Of a stretch of 64,000 nt of DNA, positions 12,041-24,000 are shown in pieces (position 1 is the first letter of the stretch; each line of letters opens with the position of its first letter). This DNA is from Sabellastarte sp. h YS-2021 (lineage: Eukaryota > Annelida > Polychaeta > Sabellida > Sabellidae), in NCBI GenBank assembly GCA_964017235.1, contig OZ024936.1:88200537-88264536 (forward strand), in the 5' to 3' direction. The notes under the pieces were generated by a model that was given only the letters and a program-made list of their open reading frames with translations, was not told the origin of the DNA and did no database searches. The translations under genes were made by a program, and so were the position numbers.

Positions 12041-15000
12041 CTGTAATGCAAGTGTGGGTGTAAAGAGAAGATTTAAACATTTTATAAATAGAACTCTTCA
12101 ATGTATCAAATGAATCATCATGCTTCCCAATTCATTAAAATTATGCAGGAAATTCAATAAATGGATCTAAAATGTCAAACTTACGACACAAAAATATAAA
12201 ACTCAGTAACATACTACCTCCATGATCTATGTACTGTAGGGGAGGAATAATACATCAATAATTCAATATTGATTGATATACTTGATATACTATTGATAAA
12301 CAATACCTGCACAGCCCTCAAGGGTTGTGGTGTAAAAACTAGGGCAGTTGTTCTCCAACATATCAACATGAAAGTCTTGAAAACTTCAGATTTCGATCTG
12401 TTTCCAATATTTTAGGTTTTCTGTACAGGATATATGCAAACAATTGCGATGCCGACTGTAAAGGTTACTTGTGGCATTTTGTTAAATTACTGTTGATACA
12501 TTGATACTAGTGTTACCAACTGATCCCTATCTCTTGAGGAGAGTACCTCTGGTGTGGATTATGGTCAGCATAATTCAGCTCTTACTTTTTTTGATGGCAT
12601 TACATCTGATGTGGTGATTAGCCAGTACAAGTTGAAGGACCTTACATTATAGGAGAAGCTGGTCAGTACAGTTACCATTTTCGGGCCAAATGTATCTGGT
12701 ATGATGATGGCCATTACACATGTAATTCAATCTTTAGTCTTATCTTTTTGAGGGCAGTGCATTTAGAATGATGAGAGGAGATTTTAAATAAAAGCCTTTG
12801 TTTTGCTAACGAGATTGCTAGCTTTTAGTTAATTCTAAGTAAACAAACTCTTGTGTAAAGCCAAACCTTAACTAGAGGATCGCTTGCAAAACAAAGGGAT
12901 TGTTTTTGCATAACAAAAACAAAGCGTCCCGAAAAGGAGAAATAATGGGAGCTTGATCATGTAAGAAAGTTCTGCTTATAGCTCAACAAAGCCAGAATAT
13001 AGGAAAAGTGGTTCTTCGGCAGGGTAGTTATCTTGGATACAGTGTGTTTCAAAAATTTGGATGAAATTGCTCTATCTTGCATGGTTAAGGAGACAATTAA
13101 GGTGTTTTGCACTTTTCGTCACAAATTTGAAAATTGGCAATGACCCGTATTTTTCGGAAGGGTAATTTTTGGGGGGAAAACTGGATAGAGTAGTTTGCTT
13201 ACATACCCAAAGAAAGTGCTCTATCTTGCATGGTTATCAAGCATTTTTGTGTTTATACATTTATGAAAAAAAATCGAAAATTCACAAAATGGGCGCTAGT
13301 TTTGGCCAGTGAGACATTCGTTGAAACTTGGAAGGCTAGTCTTCACAGAAACCCTGTGGGTCAACAATTTTGCCTTTCAAATCTCGCACAGTTTTTGAGA
13401 TACAAATATTTTTGTGCTTTGTGATTTTTGCGAAAAACTTGGAAGTTCAAAATGGCTGCCACTTTCGGTGAGTGACATATTTGTTGACACTTGGAGAGGC
13501 TAGTCTTCACAGATATCCTGTGGGTCAAACATTTTGCTGAAATCCCACTAGTAAATTTTTATTTTATGAAGAAAATGGTTTCAAAAAGTACTCGTACATC
13601 ACCTAGTTGTTCTGTATGTGTACTGTATGAGCCTATGTTTCCAATTTTGTGTTTTGCACTTTTTGTCAAAAATTCGAAAACTGAATATGACCCTGATTTT
13701 TGGAAAATTGGAGAGTGTAGTTTGCTCCGGTAATGTGTGTCGAAAATTTTGACGAAATCGCTCTATCTCACACAGTTAAGGAGATACAAGCAGTTTTGTG
13801 TTTTACTCGTTAAGAAAATTGTTAATGCTTAATTAATCATCAATAACTCAGTCATTTCTTAACCTATCCCTGCCAATATTTAATGTCGCCCAGACCTTTA
13901 TATGAGGAAGGTATTTGCTTAATTTCAGGTGGATAGATAAAATGCTTCGTAAATAATCATCCGGACAAGGACGCCCTTCCAAAAAACTCATTTTTGGTCA
14001 TGTAACCTCTCTGATTGGTGAAAATGTCATCGCAGCATATTCAGAAAAATTTACCAGAGCTACTGCATACACCTGCCAAATATGAAAAGAATCCGCCTTA
14101 TGGCTGCGAGGCTATTGCAAAAAGAAAATGCGGATCCGGCAGATCCAGCAGAGTCTCTTCTCCCATATACAAACAAGCATCTCTCGTGGGACGCTTAATT
14201 AGTTTACCGTTGGTTAATTTTTTTGTTAAAAACACGTCAAATTTATTGACAACAATCCAGTCCTTTCCTTTTCGAGGGGAGTGTACCAGGCATGGTGATA
14301 GTATAAGCCAGTCCTTACCTTTTTGAGGGGAGTGTATCTGGCATGATGATGGTCAAACATAGGGTCGTTGTCTGCCTTGTTATAAGACACAAGGAAAGCC
14401 CATCGTCTCATGTCACTGTCGTTGTTGTCACTTCTGTGCAGGACATTACAATGCAGAAACAGGGCATCACCTAAAACATAGAAGATGATCCAAAAATTGA
14501 AAGTTAATTTTTAATGAAATCATGGGGGGGTATCAAATCTATGAAATGCAAGTTTGCAGTATGATTGTATTAATTTATCTTCTCAATATATGTCCTCTAC
14601 TCTCCATGTAAAAGAAAAATAAGTCAATATTTAGTTTAAAATTGTAAACAAATCAGATTTAAAAATATTCATAACAAGGAGCATTCAAACATTTAAATTT
14701 ATATTTCTTCACTATTTTCATATGGAGTGAAACACCATAAAAGTCACCTGACACGCTGTAAAGATATGTTTTTAAAGGTGTACACAGCATATAAACTCAG
14801 CATCTCCTGATTGGTTGGTTGCTTGGTCAACTGACTGACTAATATATTGATTGATTGACTGATTGATTCATTGATTGACTTTGCTTTCAACACACTTTAT
14901 AGGTGCATGTCACAGCAGAAAGTTGAATTACCCAGTTTTTGAGCTATCACATCCCAAAGTGAATCTCTGTAGCAGCAACAGGTTTAACAAGCTCAAAAGG

Positions 15001-18000
15001 TATATATGTTACAGTGAATTTGTGTAATCAGTGAAATCACTAAGTGGACCAGGGAATTCGCGAATTCTCTAAAATGTCTGGGGAATTCACGAAATCCCTA
15101 AAACTTTAGTAAATTTTTTCACAAATTCACTGAATGTTACTTTAGGGAATTTGTGAAATTACATTTATGGTGCACTAGTCCATTACTGTGCATTTCAGTT
15201 AAGGTTTTGTATATATGCCCAGTTAATAAAAATAAATATTCAAACCTGGCTCCATTTCTCCATAAATCAGCGGGAACTCATCTTGTTCCAGAATCCAATC
15301 AATTCTCTCCTGGTTTGCAACTGTCTGCCCAGCCACCAGGTCGTGCTCAATACGGCCACACCGGTGGCTACCAGGAACCACCTGTAATAAAAGTTGTCGT
15401 TATTTTCATCTTTTTTTTTCTCTGCGGGAGGGGTGTGGATTATTTATACTTTTCTCAATGTTAATCAGAGATGCCCGTACCCCACAGCCTGGGGAAATAG
15501 CTTTTTCAACACCATGAAATATAGAAGTAGTGAAAAAGTACAAAGATCTGGATACTTTCAGAGCAGTGTCAATTATATAAATCTCCAAGTAATGTTTAAG
15601 TAGAGAAAATAACATCTAAAATAAAGAAAACGTATGTAAAGATAAATTATTAAATCAAGACATTTCAATAGCAAGATGAAAGCATTAATCAGTAAACTAA
15701 AAATTACAAAGCTGTAAATTTTATTAATTGGAGTATAGCTATTGATGGAAATAGCACAACTATACAAAAGTATATAAACTAATCAGTTGCAGCAATCTAT
15801 ATGTCTTTGTCACAAGAGAAACATGTCTCAAATCTTACAGGTGAACACAGAGCCAAAGTTAAAGGTCACACCATGATGCACACCTACACCCCCAAACCAA
15901 TGTCCCTACCAACCGTCAACCTTCTACACCTTACTGAATCAAATAAATAGCCCAGGCAAGATTTTCAAACTCATGGTCACTACAACTAGGTAATAGGTCA
16001 AATCAAGACTACACCATGATGATGCACACCTACCTACAACCCCCAACCAATACCCCTACCAAGTATCAACTTCCTATACTTTAGAGTTTCTGAGATATAG
16101 CCCGGACAAGATTTTATAGTTCAAGGTCACTTCAGCAAGGTCAAAGGTTAAATCAAGGTCACACCATGACGTTGCACACCTACAACTCCCAACCAATGTT
16201 CCTACTCAGTATCAACTTCCTACACCTTACGGTTTTTGAGATATAGCCCAGACAAGATTTTATAGGTCAAGGTCACTACAGCAAGGTCAAAGGTCCAATC
16301 AAGGTCAAACCATGACGTTGTACACCTACAACTCCTAACCAATGTTCCTACCAAGTATCAACTTCCTACACCTTACGGTTTCCGAGATACAGCCTGGAAA
16401 AGATTTTATAGGTTAAGGTCAAAGGTCAAATCAAGGTCAGACCATGACGTTGCACACCTACAACCCCTAACTAATGTCCCTACCAAGTATCAACTTCCTA
16501 CACCTTAAGGTGCTGAGATATAGCCCGCATAAGATTTTCAAACTCAAGGTCACTGCAGCAAGGTCAAAGGTCAAATCAATGTCAGACCATGACCTTGCAC
16601 ACTTCACCCCTAACCAATGTCCCTACCAAGTATGAACTGCCTACACCTTATGGTTTCTGAGATACAGCCCAGACATACTATTTCCCGCTGCCCGCCCACC
16701 CATCCGGACACCATGGGTGAAAACAATACCCTGACAGCCCTTAAGGGTTGTGGGGTAAAAAATCATCTTGGTGGACAAGTGTAACAAATTTTTTTAATTT
16801 TTTTACTAATTACTATTTTTTTTTTTCTTTTTACTAATTACTGATTTAATATTGTAATTGTTTCATCAGAAATAATACAATTATTCTATGACCGACTACT
16901 TTACCACATCTTTAATTCCCAACCATTTGTGGACAGATTATGTCATGGAAAAAAAAGAAAAACAGTTCAGTTCTGAATTTAGTTAAGTTTAGTCAGCTGT
17001 GAATTAAATAGGTTAGCAAAACTGTCCCAAATTTGATGATATTAAGTAGGGCTGCGAACGAGTATTCGAGCCTCGGTGTACGAGGCGATCCTGGCTTGTA
17101 CTCGAGTCCATTTTAAGTACGCGGTTACTCGCGAGGTATTGTAATATCGCCCACGTAATGAAACGTTTGGTAAAATATGCTGCATTTCAGCATTTCCGTC
17201 ATATAACATCAATTAAAGTTGTTGTTTTCGCTTGAAAACCTATAATTTACCCCATAATCTATAATATCTGGTTAAATAGGAGACGTTTTTCTTCAAAAGT
17301 TTCGTTTCCAGAATCGACTATTTGTTTACAGAAGACTTCTAATGGTGGGAACTAAATCTCGCAGTTACTCGAATTCGGGCCGGTTTTCAGAGAGCGAGTA
17401 CTCGATGCCGTTTTTTTGTACCCGTCACAGCCCTAATATTAAGTCATGCCATGTACTCTTCTTCACCAACTTTTTACTATTCAGCTAATTCTGATATTCA
17501 AATATGACATGAAAGGTTTCCCAGCTTGGCATTTAAATCTCTGACTCTCATCTCCATGGTCCTGGGTTTGAATCCAGCCATTTGATATACTGAGGGCCTG
17601 TCTTAATATGACCTTAGCTGTTGAAGTGGAGATAAAACCCCAGCTTTGACCTTTGACCTTTGTTTACCTGCAAGCATCCGTTCTTTTTGATGCATCTGTC
17701 TAAAGGTACGAATACAGTCAGGAGATCTGGCTTCAAAATGCCATTCTTATACCAGTACCTAAAACCACAAACAAAACATTAACTAGTTTTAAAATATAAC
17801 AATATTTGGTAAATACTTACTCATGAAGTATTAGACAGAATATTTAACTGAACCGTTTTGGTCACGATGTTAAAATCCAGGAAGCAGCTTAACTATACTG
17901 ATTTGACTGGTTCATGAGTTAATGTTTTCATAAGGACAAGTACTGGTATTTCACAATTGGATTGTTAAATTGCATACATTAATGTGTAATATTTTGAGGT

Positions 18001-21000
18001 ATATTGTTGAATGTTTTATATGTGTCTCACATTATCACCCATGCTCAAATGTTCTACTTTTTCATTCTTCTTCACTTATTGCATAGCGGGCTCTACTACA
18101 GATGATTAGGGCATATAAAAATTAGGTTGATAGATGTTGCCAATGTTGTTAACAGATGCAAGCAATATTTTAATAGTTTTTAAGATTACCCACAGCAATC
18201 ATTTAAACTCATTTTCGAGTACATAGGCAAGAGAACTGAAGCGATTATCATAATTTGCTAGTCAGTTAGTTGCTTGCATTAATCGTCCATGAACCGGTTT
18301 CCAACGTTTAGCAGGACATGTGTCCCGGATGTACACAAGCAATATGGAGGATCAATAGATGCTAGAAACGTAAGCAATTCATCCAAATCATTCTGCAACT
18401 AGTAAGTTATGTCATATTGCTGTATTACAAACATAAAGCACAGATAAAATGGTGTAATTTCAGACTTATTTTAGGTCTTAACTCGATATATATTAATGAT
18501 TCTAATGATCACGTCAAATCCTACATAAGGTAAAATATAGCAGAAAACAGTTCAACAATATCAAAGTTGATTATTGCTTTGGTAATCTAATAATCAGTTA
18601 GTACAGTTAATTGTAAGATGACAGCATTAATCAGTAAACTAAAATTCAACACTCTTTATCTACATCTGCATGGCCGAATTATGGTTTAGATGTTTTGAAT
18701 ATTACCATGCAGAAGTGGTAATAAATTTAATGAATGCTTATGTGTGGTGTTGGAGCAAAATCTGTGGCTCACTTGATGAAATTCTATCTCTTACAATGGG
18801 AAGTTATGAAAGTAAAATTCTTAATAAATTCTAATATGAATTAACAGTGCTTAATCTGCATCAAAAGACAGACCCAAAGGTGCAACAAGATTTTAAAGGT
18901 CAAGGTCACTACAACAAGGTTAAAGGTCAAATTAAGGTCACACCATGATAATCACACCATGATAATACACACCTATAGCCCCTAACCAATGTCCCTACCA
19001 AGTATCAACTTCCTACACCTTACAGTTTCTGAGGTATAGCCCGGACAAGATTTTATAGGTCAAGGTCACTACGGCAAGGTCAAAGGTCAAATCAAGGTCA
19101 CACCATGACGTTGCACACCTACACCCCCTAACCAATGTCCCTACCAAATATCAACTTCTTACACCTTACGGTTTCCGAGATATAGCCCGGACAAGATTTT
19201 ATAGGTCAAGGTCACTATGGCAAGGACAAAGGTCAAATCAAGGTCGGACCATGATGTTGCACAACTACACCCCCCTAACCAATGTCCCTACCAAGTATCA
19301 ACTTCCTACACCCTACGGTTTCTGAGATATAGCCCGGACAAGATTTTATAGGTCAAGGTCACTACGGCAAGGTCAAAGGTCAAATCAAGGTCACACCATG
19401 ACGTTGCACACCTACACCCCCTAACCAATATCCCTACGAAGTATCAACTTCCTACACCTTACAGTTTCCGAGATATAGCCCGGACAAGATTTTATAGGTC
19501 AAGGTCACTACGGCAAGGTCAAAGGTCAAATCAAGGTCAGACCATGACGTTGCACAACTACACCCCCTAACCAATGTCCCTACCAAGTATCAACTTCCTA
19601 CACCTTACGGTTTCTGAGATATAGCCCGGACAAGATTTTCAAACTCAAGGTCACTACGGCAAGGTCAAAGGTCAAATCAAGGTCAGACCATGACGTTGCA
19701 CACCTACACCCCCTAACCAATGTCCCTACCAAGTATCAACTTCCTACACCTTACGGTTTCTGAGATACAGCCCTGACAAACTTTTTCCCGCCGCCCACCC
19801 ACCCACCCACCAGGACGCCCGCCCGCCCACCCGCCCGCCTGCCCATCCGGACACCATGGGTGAAAACAATAAATGGAATTTCTGATAGTGTTTAGTTTGT
19901 TATTTCAACTCACAAGGAGGCCTGAGAAAGTCTGCTATACTCTAGTATATCCCATTATAGACACCCAAGTTACTCACCATGGAAAAAGTAGCTGAATAAC
20001 ATATTTTAACAAAATGCTCTAAATGCAATACTTTTCAAGTTATAAGTGATTTAGTGCATGATTTCATGAATTTTAATGCATTAACAATTGTTTTAAAAAT
20101 TCATAAAAAAATAATTAAGAAAGATCCAGGTCTGACACACATACAAGGGAATCTACTTGTGGCCTAGTACATATGTGCAAGATATGAGAGAAATCCCTGC
20201 AATAGTCACTGAGAAAATTGTGATAAAGTGTTAAAATTCTCATACTTATGGTGGGAGGTCCCTCACTTATAATGGCTCTAGCAAACAGATGAAGAAACAG
20301 ATCTGCATGCCTTGAACAAATTTCATGCTAGATAGATAAGCTATCTTTTTAAAAAAAACAGCATGTCTCTGGGCCTTGTAGTTTCGTCGGGGAAGTCGCT
20401 CACACGTATGTGTACGCGTACATCCACGCCGCAGAGTGACAACATTAAAACCAGTTACCCATAATCCTGATGCCACTGGTGTTTTCCTCCAAATCTAGCT
20501 TCCTTCATCATCAGTTTGGTGTGGTAGTGATACACCTCCCCTCCCAGCAACTGTCAAATATATTTGGAAAACTTTGTCAAATATATATACAGTCTAACCC
20601 ACTTATGCCGATCTTGGAAATATCGACTTCCTGTTTATCTCGAGGTTACACCCTCAGTCCCAACTTATTTAAACTAAAATATATAAGAAAATTAAAGGTT
20701 ATTTCGATGTGAAATGCTAGTATTTGCGTTTATATCGAGGCTACTTGCCATTTATACACCATGTTTTGTTTATATTTAGTCCGGTAGAAAGTGTTCATTT
20801 GTAAGAAAAACAAGAGGAGAGTGCCCGTGAACGGGCACTGTGTCAGCTGACTGAGTGTTTTTGATTTGTGAAGGTAATAATGATAGGAAAGCATAATTAT
20901 CAGGGAAAGTGCTGTACAGAAGTACAGTAAATGGTAATTGAACAGCATGTTCAAAAGAAATTCTGAAACTGACAGAAGAAAAGGACAAAAAAGTTTTGCC

Positions 21001-24000
21001 CTGCAAATGGTATTATGAAGGAAAGTAACAAGGTAACTGTGTAAGTGTAAAGAGTAGGTTAAAACATATTTAAAGAAATACTGCAAATGCAGTATCCTCG
21101 TACGACCTTGAAGAAGGGGTCCACGGTCAAATCCAACCACACAAAAACATTCCCAGCCCATGATTTCCTATAGGTTGGTTTACCATCCCAAACCTCTAGG
21201 ACCAATAATAAGCGAGTTATAAGCACTTTTAAGTTTGGCTGTCCTTATTTGACCTTGAAGGAGGGGTGCAAAGGTCAAATCTGACCACACCAAAAGATTC
21301 CCAGCCCATGATTTCCTATAGGATGGTTTACCATCCCAAACCTCTAGAACCAATGATAAGCGATTTATAGGCACTTTTAAGTTTGGCTATCTTTGACCTT
21401 GAAGGAGGGGTCCAAGGTCAAATCTGACCACACCAAATGATTCCCAGCCTATGATTTCCTGTAGGTTGGTTTACCATCCCAAACCTGTAGGACCAATAAC
21501 AAGCGAGTTATAAGCAATTTTAAGTTTGGCTATCCTCAACTGACCTTGAAGGAGGGGTCCGAGGTCAAATCTGACCACACCAAAAGAATCCCAGTCCATG
21601 ATTTCCTATACGTTGTTTTACCATCCCAAACCTCTAGGACCAATAATAAGTGAGTTATAAGCACTTTTAAGTTTGGCTATCCTCGTTTGACCTTGAAGAA
21701 GAGGTCCAAGGTGAAATCGGACCACATCAACAGATTCCAAGCCCATGATTTCCTATATGTCTGTTTACCATCCCAAACCTCTAGGACCAATAATAAGTGA
21801 GTTATAAGCACTTTTAAGTTTGGCTATCCTCATTTGACCTTGAAGGAGGGGTCAAAGGTCAAATCTGACCACACCAAAAGATTCCCAGCCCATGATTTCC
21901 TACAGGTTGGTTTACCACCCCAAACCTCTAGGACCAATAATAAGGGAGATATAAGCACTTTTCATGACTGACAAAGAAGCACCTGTGGTGGCCATCTTGT
22001 TTTTCAAAATGAGGCCAAAAATATTCCCAGTCAAGATTTTATAATGAGGAACATATCCTGCGAATTTGAGATCTGTACCTATAATACCCTTTCCTCTAGA
22101 GGGCCAACAAAAGTCCTTGTTTAAAGTCGAATAAACGTCCCTGGCAGCCATCTTGTTTTTCAAAAATATTCCCAGGCAACATTTTATGGTTATTAATATA
22201 TTCTGCAAACTTGAGAAGGCTAGCTATAATATTTTTTTCATTAGAGCGGTAATGGTGAAATCTCTACACACTGCGGCTATCCAGTGGATACAATGATTTA
22301 CTCAATAGTGAGAACCTGAAAGTAGCTATTGCTCAGCTATAGCATGACATAGAGGTCTGCAATTTCACTATGATATAACTGACCAAAAATTATGTGAATA
22401 ACATATTTAAACAAAATACTCTAAATGTAATAGTTTTCAAGTTACAACTGATTTTAACAAAATACTCCAAATGCAATATTTTTCAAGTTACAATTGATTT
22501 ACTCAACAGTCAGTACCTGAAAATAGCTATTGCTCAGTTGTGCCATGAGCTACAGGTCTGTAATTTCACTATGTTATAGCTGACCCAAAAGTGGCTGAAT
22601 AACATATTTACACAAATTTCTGTAAATGCAATAGTTTTCAAGTTATAAATGATTTACTCAACAGTGATAACCTCAAAGTAGCTATTACTCAGCTATGCCA
22701 TGAGCTACAGGTCTGAAATTTTACTATGTTATAGCTGACCCCAAAACAGGTGAATAACATATTGAAACAAAATACTGTAAGTGCAATAGTTTTCAAGTTA
22801 TAAGTGATTTACTCAACAGTGATAACCTAAAAGTAGCTATTACTCAGCTATGCCATGAGCTTCAGGTCTGAAATTTTACTATGTTATAGCTGACCCCAAA
22901 ATAGGTGAATAACATATTGAAACAAAATACTCCAAGTGCAATAATTTTCAAGTTATAAGTGATTTACTCAACAGTGATAACCTAAAAGTAGCTATTACTC
23001 AGCTATGCCATGAGCTACATGTCTGAAATTTTACTATGTTATAGCTGACCCAAAAGTAGGTGAACAACATATTTAAGCAAAATACTGTAAATGCAATATT
23101 TTTCAAGTTACAATTGATTTACTCAACAGTCAGTACCTGAAAATAGCTATTGCTCAGTTGTGCCATGAGCTACAGGTCTGTAATTTCACTATGTTATAGC
23201 TGACCCAAAAGTAGCTGAATAACGTATTGAAACAAAATACTCTAAATGCAATACTTTTCAAGTCATAAGTGATTTCCTCAACAGTGATAACCTAAAAGTA
23301 GCTATTACTCAGCTATGCCATGAGCTATAGGTCTGTAATTTCACTGTGTTATAGCTGACCCAAAAGTAGGTGAACAAAATATTTAAGGAAAATACTGTAA
23401 ATGCAATAGTTTTCAAGTTACAACTGATTTACTCAGTAGTGAGAACCTGAAAATAGTTATTGCTCAGCTATGCCATGAGCTATAGGTCTGTAATTTCACT
23501 ATGTTATAGCTGACCCAAAAGTAGGTGAACAACATATTTTAACAAAATACTCCAAATGCAATATTTTTCAAGTTACAACTGATTTACTCAACATACAGTA
23601 CCTGAAAATAGCTATTGCTCAGTTGTGCCATGAGCTACAGGTCTGTAATTTCACTATGTTATAGCTGATCCAAAAGTAGCTGAATAACATATTTACACAA
23701 ATTTCTATAAATGCAATAGTTTTCAAGCTATATGTGATTTACTCAACAGTGATAACCTCAAAGTAGCTATTACTCAGCTATGCCATGAGCTACAGATCTG
23801 AAATTTTACTATGTTATAGCTGACCCCAAAATAGGTGAATAACATATGAAACAAAATACTCCAAATGCAATAGTTTTCAAGTTATAAGTGATTTACTCAA
23901 CAGTGATAACCTCAAAGTAGCTATTACTCAGCTATGCCATGAGCTACAGGTCTGCAATTTCACTATGTTATAGCTGACCCCAAAATAGGTGAATAACTTA

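Noticed and set aside
20730-21161. 143-codon minus-strand ORF
   Set aside because: Lies over the 5' end of HINE-CD copy 1, and the homologous region at 30344-30700 is not open. Not conserved.
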